DNA of 64,000 bases from an uncultured Lachnospiraceae bacterium (GTDB lineage: Bacteria; Bacillota; Clostridia; Lachnospirales; Lachnospiraceae): positions 1-64,000 of the forward strand of contig CACWQE010000002.1 in the NCBI GenBank assembly GCA_902762905.1. Direction: 5' to 3'. Below the pieces are notes generated by a model. The model searched no databases. It saw only the letters and a program-made list of their open reading frames with translations, and had not been told where the DNA came from. Below are positions 46,532 to 54,311 of the stretch, piece by piece; positions within the stretch are counted from its first letter, which is position 1, and each line of letters opens with the position of its first letter. The translations under genes and the position numbers were made by a program.

Positions 46532-47068
46532 TTAGAAACTTGGCGGGCTGGATACCCAGATCAGGGTTGCCCCGCTCTTGCCAGCCTGTATGTAATGCCT
46601 GCCGGAAGGAGTGAAATAAAAGGATTCTCCCTTCTTTGCTTTGTGTACCTGATTCCCGATGTGTATCTGAATATTGCCACTTAAGACATATCCAAATTCT
46701 TCCCCTTCGTGTGGAAGATCGGGATAGGTGGAACCATTTGGGGCTAATGTCAGCCGGATTGGTTCCATTTCGTTCTTCTGTGCATTCGGAATGATCCATT
46801 CAATGGTATTGCCGAGTTCTTCGTCTGTCTTTTCGAAATAATCTTCTTTGTGAAAGACAATCTGTTCTTCTTCGTCGTCATTAAAGAAATCTTTGAGGTT
46901 CGTTCCCAGACATTGCAAAATGTCAGTAAGTGTTGCAATGGATGGGGAGGTGAGATCCCGCTCTAACTGTGAGATAAACCCTTTGGAAAGTTCTGCCCGG
47001 TCGGCAAGTTCTTCCTGTGTCAGATTCTTAGCAAGGCGAAGTGTCTTAATCTTATAGCCTATCTTCAT
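46532..47068 (-). CDS. XRE-cupin regulator of the polyamine operon
   Basis: This 178-aa protein has an N-terminal helix-turn-helix (LRLAKNLTQEELADRAELSK, FISQLERDLTSPS) and a C-terminal cupin (GEEFGYVLSGNIQIHIGN). The PuuR-like architecture and its place as first gene of the pot operon suggest that it senses polyamines. Repeated TACTAAACACAA sites flank its promoter, consistent with autoregulation. Confidence 0.9.
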   Translation of the reverse strand: MKIGYKIKTLRLAKNLTQEELADRAELSKGFISQLERDLTSPSIATLTDILQCLGTNLKDFFNDDEEEQIVFHKEDYFEKTDEELGNTIEWIIPNAQKNEMEPIRLTLAPNGSTYPDLPHEGEEFGYVLSGNIQIHIGNQVHKAKKGESFYFTPSGRHYIQAGKSGATLIWVSSPPSF

Positions 47069-47108
47069 ATTGTTTTCCTTACATAATAATAAATAATAAG
47101 TTTACTTT

Positions 47109-47190
47109 TACTAAACACAACAAGAGTTATTATACTCATTTCTATAGTGAAGTCAATACTAAACACAAAAGTTAGTAAAACTAAACAGAA
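47109..47190 (-). promoter_or_regulatory. Promoter and repeated operators of the polyamine operon
   Basis: On the minus strand TTGACT (47151-47156) and TATAAT (47129-47134) are 16 nt apart. The 12-mer TACTAAACACAA (plus-strand sense) occurs at 47109-47120 and 47157-47168, immediately on both sides of the promoter, with a variant AACTAAACAGAA at 47179-47190. These are the likely sites of the XRE-cupin regulator. Confidence 0.7.
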
Positions 47191-47286
47191 ACAAAATATA
47201 AACTTAGCAAATATCCCGTATTTTTAAAAGAATGTAAAGTGAAAATGTGGTCAAGACAGACAAGGAGTGATATAATGAACGTATAA

Positions 47287-47445
47287 GTGCGAATGCAACT
47301 TTCAGACAAAAGCAAAGACTGCTTGCAGGCTTATGCTTTTGGTGAAAGTTATATGAGTGCAACGAACACTGAGAAACCGGAGGTTTCGAAGTGGCATTCG
47401 CACGTAGAGGTGAAGCCGGCGGGAGAGCACGAAGTGCGGGTTCAC
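47287..47445 (+). ncRNA. Unidentified structured RNA upstream of the hybrid kinase
   Basis: A three-way junction is evident: P1 GTGCGAATGC (47287-47296) with GCATTCGCAC (47394-47403), P2 AACTTTC (47297-47303) with GAAAGTT (47344-47350) and an inner AAAAGC/GCTTTT, and P3 CACT...AGTG (47367-47393) containing GAAACC/GGTTTC. P2 follows P1 and P3 precedes its closing strand with no gap. A further arm GTGAA (47410-47414)/TTCAC (47441-47445) holds GCAC-GAA-GTGC. A TATAAT lies near 47271. It may be a riboswitch or cis-regulatory RNA; I see no match to the GEMM c-di-GMP core. Confidence 0.6.
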
Positions 47446-47488
47446 GATGGAATGAGTGTATAAGCGTGGATATGAAGGGATCGGTGTT

Positions 47489-49906
47489 ATGGGGTTATTA
47501 GAGGCAGAAGCAATTGAAGATCTGTTACATAGTTCGAGTATTTCCAAAGGAATCGAGCGAACCATGGAACGAATGATCAATGAGCTCGAGATGGATAGCA
47601 TGTACATTATCCGTTATGAGGAAGATGCAAAACAGTTAGAGGTTGTCTTTGACTGGGAAAGCGGAGATACAGAGCGTTCCATTGATTTTCAATCATATAT
47701 TGACTGTATAGAGGATTGGTATCATTTTGATGAAGAAGACATGTATGTAGCAAGGGCAACGATGGTACTTCCTTCTGCGGAACGCAACATGTACAAAGAA
47801 TGTGGTTACGAGGCAGTAGTAGAATATCAGATGACCAATCATGGCAACATTATCGGTTATATTATTTTAGGATGGAATCGCATTAAAGGATTGTCAGAAG
47901 AGGATTCCAAGGCATTACACGTACTGCTTAAGTTAATGAATGAAGTATTGATCCGGCAGTTCTATAAAGAGGTGATGGGGGAAAGTGACTGGAGATTATT
48001 CAAACTTGCCAGTACGATGACGAAGACAATGGTCTACATGGTAGATGATGAATATAAGATTCAATTTATGAATAACTATGCGAAGGAGACATACCCCAAT
48101 ATTAAGAATGGAGACTGTTGTTATAAGGTATTAAAGGGTGATGATGCACCTTGCAAGGATTGTTTTGTCCGGCAGTTGCAGCGGGGTGAATTTACTGATC
48201 GGGTGGTATATCTTCCATATCTTGAGAATTCCTTCCGTATGGCGGCAACGAGAATTCAGTTGAAGGATAATAAAATGGGATTTTTGCTGACCTTGCAGGA
48301 ACAGGAAGGACAGCAGCAGGTTGATCAAAGAGCATTGATTGGTAAGAAAGTGATCTTTGCATTGCAGCAGATCTATAAATATCTGATCGCGGTAGAGATT
48401 CGGCGGGATACTTTTTATAATTTATTCCGGGAGGAACTGGATAACAAATATTCTTACAGCATGGACTTTGTGTTGAAATGGTTATCCAAGGTGCATTTGG
48501 ATGACAAACAGAAGTTTTTGGAATGTTTTGATATTAATTTCTTACAGGATGCTTATGCAAATGGAGTGACCAAGAAAGAGATTGACTTCCGTTATCGGAC
48601 ACATGAGGGAAGTTATCATTGCATGAATGGACAATTGTTGTTTGAACAGAACAGTAATAAAGAAGTGGTTGTGTATATATTGTTCCAGGATGTAGAACAG
48701 GTTCGAAGTTCGCAGATTGAAGAAGACCGGCAATTGCGCAATTCCTTGATGGCAGCACGGTCGGCAGCGGAATTGAAAGGGCAGGTCCTTGCAAACATTT
48801 CTCATGAGATCCGAACCCCGATGAGTGGTATTATGAGTATGTCGAGTGTGGCAAGGCAGGTATATGAGGATAAAGACCGGTTGTTAGAATGTCTGTCTAA
48901 TATAGATGATTACGCAGATCATATGATGCAGGTGATGGATTCTCTGTTAGAGACGGTTAAGGTGGATCAGGATCGTATCACGATTGCAAAGCAGCCATTC
49001 CGCTTGGAGAATTTCCTGAATCAGATTGATATTGATGCCCGGGAGACGATAGAAAAGAAAAATGTACAATTTGCAATCGAATCGCAATGTCGTTATCAAC
49101 AGCTAATGGGAGATAGTATCCGGTTACGGCAGGCGATGACGTGTTTATTAAAGAATACGATTTCCTATACGCCGATTTCAGGGCAGATTCGCCTGATTGC
49201 AAAACAGATGGCGGTAGATGGAAAACGTGTATTTATCCGATTCATTATACAGGATACCGGAAATGGTCTCACCGAACAGATGAAAGAAAGTATTTTTGGC
49301 TTTACGCACAATGCAGATAATGGTGCAATTAATGAGGATTATTTCAATCTGTCTTTGGCAAGTCATATTATCCGTCTGATGGGTGGAGAGATTGGCGTGA
49401 ATACAACAAGTGAGGGAACACAGTTGTATTTTACGATTCCGTTTGATCTACAGGAGGAAGAGAAACATAAGCCAGTGAAGAAGAAATCCAATTTGCAGGC
49501 GGGGAATTTCTCTGGTAAACGAATTCTGATTGCGGAAGATAGTGAAATGGCACAGGATGCCCTGCGTGCTGTGTTGGAAGTTGTGGGATTTGAGGTAGAT
49601 GCAGCGGAGAATGGTAAAAAAGCGGTTATTCAATTTATTTCACAACCTGCATTCACCTATGACGCAATCTTAATGGATGTGCATATGCCATATATGGATG
49701 GAAGAGAAGCGACAAGGTGTATCCGAATCTCAGGTAAGGAAGATGGGGAGACGGTTCCGATTATCGGTCTGATGGCGAATACTTATGATGAGGATATTGA
49801 AGAATCGTTAAAAGCGGGCATGCAGAAACATCTGTCAAAGCCGATTGATGTAGATACGTTGTACAAAGTTTTGAAGAAGTTGATTCCGGTGGAGGAAGAA
49901 GTATAA
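47489..49906 (+). CDS. Cytosolic hybrid sensor histidine kinase
   Basis: This 805-aa protein has no TM segment. A GAF-like domain (about 5-165), two PAS-like regions (about 180-400), HisKA with the phospho-acceptor His439 in LANISHEIRTPMSG, a HATPase with N-box LLKNTISYTP and G-box DTGNGL, and a receiver domain with the acceptor Asp730 in LMDVHMPYMDG and LSKPID follow in order. It senses an internal signal; the output partner is unlinked. The start at 47489 follows GAAGGGA; the GTG at 47456 lies against the structured RNA. Confidence 0.88.
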   Translation: MGLLEAEAIEDLLHSSSISKGIERTMERMINELEMDSMYIIRYEEDAKQLEVVFDWESGDTERSIDFQSYIDCIEDWYHFDEEDMYVARATMVLPSAERNMYKECGYEAVVEYQMTNHGNIIGYIILGWNRIKGLSEEDSKALHVLLKLMNEVLIRQFYKEVMGESDWRLFKLASTMTKTMVYMVDDEYKIQFMNNYAKETYPNIKNGDCCYKVLKGDDAPCKDCFVRQLQRGEFTDRVVYLPYLENSFRMAATRIQLKDNKMGFLLTLQEQEGQQQVDQRALIGKKVIFALQQIYKYLIAVEIRRDTFYNLFREELDNKYSYSMDFVLKWLSKVHLDDKQKFLECFDINFLQDAYANGVTKKEIDFRYRTHEGSYHCMNGQLLFEQNSNKEVVVYILFQDVEQVRSSQIEEDRQLRNSLMAARSAAELKGQVLANISHEIRTPMSGIMSMSSVARQVYEDKDRLLECLSNIDDYADHMMQVMDSLLETVKVDQDRITIAKQPFRLENFLNQIDIDARETIEKKNVQFAIESQCRYQQLMGDSIRLRQAMTCLLKNTISYTPISGQIRLIAKQMAVDGKRVFIRFIIQDTGNGLTEQMKESIFGFTHNADNGAINEDYFNLSLASHIIRLMGGEIGVNTTSEGTQLYFTIPFDLQEEEKHKPVKKKSNLQAGNFSGKRILIAEDSEMAQDALRAVLEVVGFEVDAAENGKKAVIQFISQPAFTYDAILMDVHMPYMDGREATRCIRISGKEDGETVPIIGLMANTYDEDIEESLKAGMQKHLSKPIDVDTLYKVLKKLIPVEEEV

Positions 49907-49921
49907 GCAATAAAGAGTGAT

Positions 49922-49957
49922 AGCCACTCCGTTGGTGTGATGACTAGCGGGGTGGCT
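49922..49957. terminator. Bidirectional terminator after the hybrid kinase gene
   Basis: AGCCACTCCG pairs with CGGGGTGGCT between the kinase gene and the convergent manganese catalase fragment. Confidence 0.8.
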
Positions 49958-49975
49958 ATTATTATGCGTCAACAG

Positions 49976-50510
49976 TTACAGACAGGTTGCTTTTTTGTCA
50001 AACCCAGCATTAAATGCGTAGAAATTCTTAGAATCTAAATCATCCTGAATTAACCGGAGACTTTCACCAAATCGCTGGTAGTGTACCATTTCACGGGCAC
50101 GCAGGAATTTGATTGCATCATATACGTCGGGTTCATCCTTGCAAAGACGCAGGATATTATCATAAGTCAGACGAGCCTTTTGTTCTGCGGCAAGGTCTTC
50201 ATGCAGATCGGCAATGGCATCTCCTGTTGACTGCAAGGTTGCGGTCGAGAACGGAGTTCCACTTGCAGCTTGTGGCCAGATTCCGATTGTATGATCGACA
50301 TAATATTGATAAAAGCCGGATTCCTCAATCTCTTTCATGGTCAGATTCTTTGTCAACTGGGTGATAATGGTAGATACCATTTCCTCATGCCCAAGTTCCT
50401 CGGTGCCGATGTCTGTTAATACACCGATTACCCGCTTATCCGGCATGGCATACCGTTGTGACAGATAACGGGTGGAAGCACCTTTCTCACCATCCGGCCC
50501 GCCAATGTGT
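49976..50510 (-). pseudogene. cotJC: 3' part of a CotJC-type manganese catalase split by a prophage
   Basis: The frame covers about 165-178 residues of a manganese catalase of the spore-coat CotJC group: GGPDGEKGAS, RYLSQRYAMPDKRVIG, DIGTEELGHEEM (metal Glu and His), AAEQKARLTYDN and REMVHYQRFGESL. CotJC proteins begin about 30 residues earlier with a conserved N-terminus (MW.YEKKLQYPV), which is missing here: homology stops at the GG before PDGE and the sequence then runs into the serine recombinase gene. The missing 5' end is predicted at the far end of the prophage, beyond the window. It could be a permanent lesion or a gene rebuilt on excision. Confidence 0.82.
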
Positions 50511-50530
50511 AATACCTCAAAGGTTCTTTT
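50500..50530. other. Predicted left prophage-chromosome junction (att site)
   Basis: CotJC homology ends at about 50500-50505 (codons for Gly-Gly) and the recombinase stop codon is at 50530-50532, so the attachment core lies in these few bases. The exact core cannot be fixed without the other end. Confidence 0.6.
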
Positions 50531-51960
50531 TATATTGAAAAATAAAGGTGAAATGTCATTTCGTCTTTTGCTTTATCATAGTCAATCTTCTTGCATATAC
50601 TTCTGATTGCAGCAGATTTAGTTTCCTTGCTGATATGATTATCCGATATTGTATGAATTGTTTTTTGAATGGAACCGTACATAATGGTATCCACATTATC
50701 TGGCACCATACTATTTTGCAGTTCGTCTATTTCATCCATAATCTTCTTGCGTTCTGCATCGATAGAGAGCTTGTTTTCCTTGTAATCTGCCAGTTCGTCA
50801 ATGCCATCTAAGTATGCAGCCTTTGCACGTTTTTCCTTTTTATCCAGGATGTCTAATTTCTTACGAAGCATATCATATTGATCATCATTATTTTCATCAT
50901 GAATAATATCATAGCATATATTATTGTTTGCAATCATATTGCGTAATCCGTCTATAACATGTTTTTCTGCAAGATGTGCAGGTATACTGGTCCTTTCATT
51001 ACATTGACCTTTTCCAGATTTCCAACAGTAGAAGATAGGGTAACTCTTTCCTGTCTTACGGTCAACACCTCTGTTATAACCAAGGGAACCACCACAAGCA
51101 GGACAGAATAGCATTCCACTAAGCCAATGTGCGCATGAATCGGCCGGTTTTCGTTTCTTAGGACTATATTCGGATGCGTAACGTTCTCCGGCTTTCTTGA
51201 ATAGTTCATCTGTTACCATATGTTCATGTGGAGCATCGTATGTGTTTCCATTGAGACGTATCTTTCCAATGTAGAAAGGATTCGTAAGTATATATACAAT
51301 TCGTCTTGTATCAAATAAGGAACCCTGTTTCGTTCGATATCCATGATCATTGAGCCATCTTGCTATACTGTTGTATGATGCGTTGTCATATACATATTTT
51401 TCAAAGATTGCACGAACGGCAGTTGCTTCTTTCGGATTGATAACCGGTGTATTTCCCTTTTCATGAATATATCCGTAAGGAGCGGTAGATACATAACCAT
51501 GCTTAAGTGCTTTTTCAGTCATACCACGTTTCACTTCACCGGATAAGCGGATAGAGTAGTATTCGTCCATCCATTCTATGATACGCTCAATGAGTGAACC
51601 GAAAGGACCATCCACAAGAGGCTCTGATATGGATATGACATCCACGTTATTCTTTTTCAAAAGTGCCTTATATACAATAGACTCTTCCTGGTTCCTTGCA
51701 AATCTGGAGAATTTCCATACAAGTATTACATCATATGGATGTTCTTTTGATTTTGCATTGGCAATCATGTTCTGGAACTCCGGACGTTTTCCTGCACTTT
51801 TACCGGATATTCCGATATCCATGAAGATATCTTCGTCCGTTAATTCAATGTTATTCTTCTTTGCATAATCATAGATCAGACGTTTTTGTGCATCAGGAGA
51901 TAGTTCTTCCTGCCGGTCTGTAGATACTCTGATATAGGCACATCCTTTTCTGTCCGTCAT
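50530..51960 (-). CDS. Large serine recombinase (phage integrase)
   Basis: This 476-aa protein has a resolvase catalytic domain (YIRVSTDRQEE with catalytic Ser, DIGISGKSAGKRPEFQ, VWKFSRFARNQEES), a Recombinase domain (about 150-260), a zinc ribbon (LFCPACGGSL...CWKSGKGQC) and a C-terminal coiled coil (about 355-420). It should integrate the phage and, with a directionality factor, excise it. The ATG at 51960 is chosen; the GTG at 51969 overlaps the ribosome binding region. Its stop is within about 30 nt of the cotJC junction. Confidence 0.95.
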   Translation of the reverse strand: MTDRKGCAYIRVSTDRQEELSPDAQKRLIYDYAKKNNIELTDEDIFMDIGISGKSAGKRPEFQNMIANAKSKEHPYDVILVWKFSRFARNQEESIVYKALLKKNNVDVISISEPLVDGPFGSLIERIIEWMDEYYSIRLSGEVKRGMTEKALKHGYVSTAPYGYIHEKGNTPVINPKEATAVRAIFEKYVYDNASYNSIARWLNDHGYRTKQGSLFDTRRIVYILTNPFYIGKIRLNGNTYDAPHEHMVTDELFKKAGERYASEYSPKKRKPADSCAHWLSGMLFCPACGGSLGYNRGVDRKTGKSYPIFYCWKSGKGQCNERTSIPAHLAEKHVIDGLRNMIANNNICYDIIHDENNDDQYDMLRKKLDILDKKEKRAKAAYLDGIDELADYKENKLSIDAERKKIMDEIDELQNSMVPDNVDTIMYGSIQKTIHTISDNHISKETKSAAIRSICKKIDYDKAKDEMTFHLYFSI

Positions 51961-51983
51961 ACATATCACCCTTTCTTGCGTAT

Positions 51984-52101
51984 AAAAAATACACCCTATA
52001 CATTTTAAGGTGCTTTGTGATATAATATGACTTGCTGAGTGATATTATATAGCACCTTGTGTTGTATAGTATCTGGCAGCTCTGGTTGTCGCCGGAGCTG
52101 C
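51984..52101 (-). promoter_or_regulatory. Recombinase leader: switch-like attenuator RNA (copy B)
   Basis: Minus strand, in order: hairpin GCAGCTC/GAGCTGC (52076-52101); CTATACA/TGTATAG (52063-52069 with 51996-52002); AAGGTGCT/AGCACCTT (52051-52058 with 52007-52014); ATATAATAT/ATATTATAT (52042-52050 with 52020-52028) closed by a loop with TCAGCAAGTC (52029-52038); then an overlapping terminator CACCTTA/TAGGGTG (51991-52013) with ATTTTTT. Stem sequences differ from copy A at 27121-27245 but remain paired. It sits between the NYN stop and the recombinase start. Confidence 0.7.
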
Positions 52102-52103
52102 TT

Positions 52104-52802
52104 TTAATTTTCTTTTTTTAATGCTGGGTTTGTAGACTGTGCTGATGGACTTGTAGTGAATGCTTTATCGCAAGTACGCAATCCATCTATATGTTCAAAT
52201 AAATCTGGTTTAATAGGTGCCCCTAGAGGGTCTAATATAAAATCAATACCTTCACGTCTTGCCAATTTTGCAGCAGAAACAAAGTCGCTATCTCCAGATA
52301 TTAATATTATTTGATCTACTTGTTTTTTATATGATATAGATGCAATGTCTAATCCAATTTTCATATCTACACCTTTTTGGTCTATTTCGATACAAAAATC
52401 TTCTTCAGTTAAATTTGAAAAATTGATTGTTCCGTTACACAATTTTTTGATTATATCTGGACGTATTGTGTAATGTGCCTGTTCTTCTGCTAATTTACCA
52501 AGACGTATTGCAAATTTTCTTTTTTTCTTGAGTTCATTCAAAAATTGGTTCATCCAACTATATAATTCTGTTTTTGAAAAATCAATTTGTTTTTTTAATA
52601 ATGGATGATAGATACGTTTTGATGTAGGAGGACAATCATAATAAAAAATTCTATATAATTCGTTGTTTTCACCGTGTGAATATAAATGACGCTTACAATA
52701 ATTTGCTAGTTCTATAGCTCTTTGTTGTGCAGTTATATCACCGAATACTTTTTGTGCTCTTCTACGGTAGAATCCTCCATCAACGAGTATGGCTGTTTTC
52801 AT
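52104..52802 (-). CDS. NYN-domain (LabA/DUF88-type) predicted RNase
   Basis: This 232-aa protein has the PIN-like NYN fold motifs ILVDGGFYRRR, GVDMKIGLDI and LISGDSDFVSA with the acidic residues expected for a metal-dependent nuclease. It lies in the lysogeny arm of the prophage, between the recombinase and its own promoter, so it is probably expressed in the lysogen. A superinfection-exclusion or RNA-processing role is possible but not shown. AAGGAGGT precedes the ATG. A long attenuator-like hairpin lies in its leader. Confidence 0.85.
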   Translation of the reverse strand: MKTAILVDGGFYRRRAQKVFGDITAQQRAIELANYCKRHLYSHGENNELYRIFYYDCPPTSKRIYHPLLKKQIDFSKTELYSWMNQFLNELKKKRKFAIRLGKLAEEQAHYTIRPDIIKKLCNGTINFSNLTEEDFCIEIDQKGVDMKIGLDIASISYKKQVDQIILISGDSDFVSAAKLARREGIDFILDPLGAPIKPDLFEHIDGLRTCDKAFTTSPSAQSTNPALKKEN

Positions 52803-52817
52803 AAGTAAATACCTCCT

Positions 52818-52879
52818 TAAAATGGAAAAGCACTAGGGTTCGGTCATTCTCATATAGTTGAGAGACGTACAACCTAGTG
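52818..52879 (-). terminator. Attenuator-like hairpin in the NYN gene leader
   Basis: On the minus strand GCACTAGGTT pairs with AACCCTAGTGC (one bulge), with an inner TCTC/GAGA helix, followed by TTTTCCATTTT just before the ribosome binding site. Transcription from the promoter at 52911-52939 would cross it. Confidence 0.65.
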
Positions 52880-52888
52880 CATTATTAA

Positions 52889-52939
52889 CGTGTAACCTTT
52901 GTTACACTCTAATATTATATGCATTTGGTTTGTCTGTCA
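52889..52939 (-). promoter_or_regulatory. Promoter and palindromic operator of the NYN gene
   Basis: On the minus strand TTGACA (52934-52939) and TAATAT (52911-52916) are 17 nt apart (TATAAT at 52913-52918 gives 15). GTGTAAC-N4-GTTACAC (52889-52906) lies at the transcription start and should be an operator. The stretch 52940-53013 is AT-rich, with no gene. Confidence 0.65.
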
Positions 52940-53013
52940 ATAATATTTGTGTAAATTTTTTTACAAAATGTGAAAAAAATTTACATTTTTATAATTGTTT
53001 CATATATTTTATA

Positions 53014-53134
53014 TTATAATTTTCCTCTAATTTCCACAACCTTACCAATAATACGAACCGGCATTTCTTCAATTTCTTTTTCTGTATATACCATAGGTTC
53101 ATATTTCGGGTTCAGAGATAGTAGCGCAATGCTG
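53014..53134 (-). pseudogene. C-terminal remnant of an S24 (LexA/CI-like) repressor
   Basis: About 37 codons remain, reading ALLSLNPKYEPMVYTEKEIE and then EMPVRIIGKVVEIRGKL before the stop. This is the usual end of XRE-S24 phage repressors. The HTH and the catalytic Ser-Lys part are absent; the frame is cut exactly where the 72-bp toxin-leader repeat begins (53135). It looks like a recombination scar in the immunity region. Confidence 0.65.
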
Positions 53135-53206
53135 CCAGCAGCTGACATATCGCCCCACCGGCTCCCCGGTTAAATATGTTATTGTATGCTCCGAGGTGAA
53201 CCGGAG
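53135..53206 (-). repeat. Toxin-leader repeat (copy 2), without its toxin
   Basis: This 72-bp block matches 27490-27560 except for one inserted base in the small hairpin (CTCCGAGG against CTCCGGG). No toxin frame follows; the repressor remnant is joined instead. Confidence 0.75.
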
Positions 53207-53213
53207 CGGATTA

Positions 53214-54005
53214 TTATTTGACTGTTACTTTACATTTTGCTTTTGCATTTGATTCCATAATAACTGTAATAGTAGCAGTTCCTTTTTTTAATGCTTTGAG
53301 TTTTCCAGAGGAAGTGACGGACACAATGTTTTTATTGCTGGATTTCCATTTTTTAATATAATCACCTCTGGTTTTCTGTTTAACTCTAATTTTTGCAGAT
53401 TTCCCCGACTTTATAGATATTTTTGATTTAGACAATTTAACCTTAGCTTTTAATTTAGGTATAGGTCTTTCTTCACATATTAATCCACAATCGCAGCTTC
53501 TTTCCTGTGTGCCTTCGTAAAGTGCTGTAGGATCTTCAACAGTTTCCCATTCACTTAATACATGATTTGATGGGTCTAATGGTGCAAAGTCACTATCTTT
53601 TTCTCCGCATCGTTTGCATACACGTTCCATCCAACCATAATCACCACATGTAGATTTTTCTGTAATAGTCCACTCACTCCAATCATGTCTAGGATAGGGT
53701 TGAATTGTTCTCTCTTCTGTACCTCCACATGAGGAGCATCGCCGTTGTTCTTCACCGCTACTGTCTACACAACCTGGCTGAATGGTAACAACCCAGTCTG
53801 ACCATTTATGATTATTTGTTGCAGGTATGATTACGGATTCACGTTCGTTACATAATTTGCAATAACGTTCTTTTTCTCCAGATTCTCCACATGTTGCGGC
53901 TTCAATAATGCGATAATCACCCCAATCGTGCATACATTCTGCATGAGATATGAATGGAATATTTAATAAAACAAATGCTGATAATAATAAGAGTTTCTTT
54001 TTCAT
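53214..54005 (-). CDS. Secreted prophage protein with Cys-rich repeats and an Ig-like domain
   Basis: This 263-aa protein has a signal peptide (MKKKLLLLSAFVLLNIPFIS, cleaved after SHA), then about four repeats of the pattern H-x-WS-x-W...C...G...R-x-C-x-x-CG (residues about 25-180), resembling small zinc ribbons, then a Big_2-type bacterial Ig-like domain (IKSGKSAKIRV...GTATITVIM). It is probably exported cargo expressed by the lysogen. It is transcribed with the repressor-side genes. I cannot name a function. Confidence 0.8.
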   Translation of the reverse strand: MKKKLLLLSAFVLLNIPFISHAECMHDWGDYRIIEAATCGESGEKERYCKLCNERESVIIPATNNHKWSDWVVTIQPGCVDSSGEEQRRCSSCGGTEERTIQPYPRHDWSEWTITEKSTCGDYGWMERVCKRCGEKDSDFAPLDPSNHVLSEWETVEDPTALYEGTQERSCDCGLICEERPIPKLKAKVKLSKSKISIKSGKSAKIRVKQKTRGDYIKKWKSSNKNIVSVTSSGKLKALKKGTATITVIMESNAKAKCKVTVK

Positions 54006-54017
54006 GATAAACCTCCC

Positions 54018-54245
54018 TTACCCAATCTTATGGGCATAATATTCTAATGTGTCAACGCATCTGTCTCGATTTTCAAAGTCTAATTGCAGGATATGTTCCA
54101 ATTCATGAATATATCCATCAGCCTGCTGTTCGTTATTGAGCCGGCTGTTAATAAATATTGAATAGCTTCCGTCTTCATTTAGTGTAGAAGCGGCAGGCAC
54201 GCTATTCTTAAAATCCAAATAATGCACAAAAATGTCAGTGTTCAT
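54018..54245 (-). CDS. Short ImmA/IrrE-type metallopeptidase
   Basis: This 75-aa protein has the zinc motif HELEHI (HExxH) and a third-ligand region near the C-terminus. ImmA proteins cut the partner repressor on DNA damage; the probable partner is the HTH protein 66 nt upstream. It is shorter than typical ImmA (120-170 aa), so it is either minimal or truncated. Confidence 0.7.
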   Translation of the reverse strand: MNTDIFVHYLDFKNSVPAASTLNEDGSYSIFINSRLNNEQQADGYIHELEHILQLDFENRDRCVDTLEYYAHKIG

Positions 54246-54311
54246 TTAATTTCCCTCCCCTTTCGCTTTAGTCTTTATAATAGTAACATACCACTTTGAC
54301 AGACTGTGGCA

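Noticed and set aside
47287..47445. c-di-GMP (GEMM) riboswitch before the hybrid kinase
   Set aside because: The ending GCGGGTTCACGATGG is superficially similar, but the diagnostic GGCAAACC and GACGCAAAGCC segments and the GNRA tetraloop-receptor are missing.
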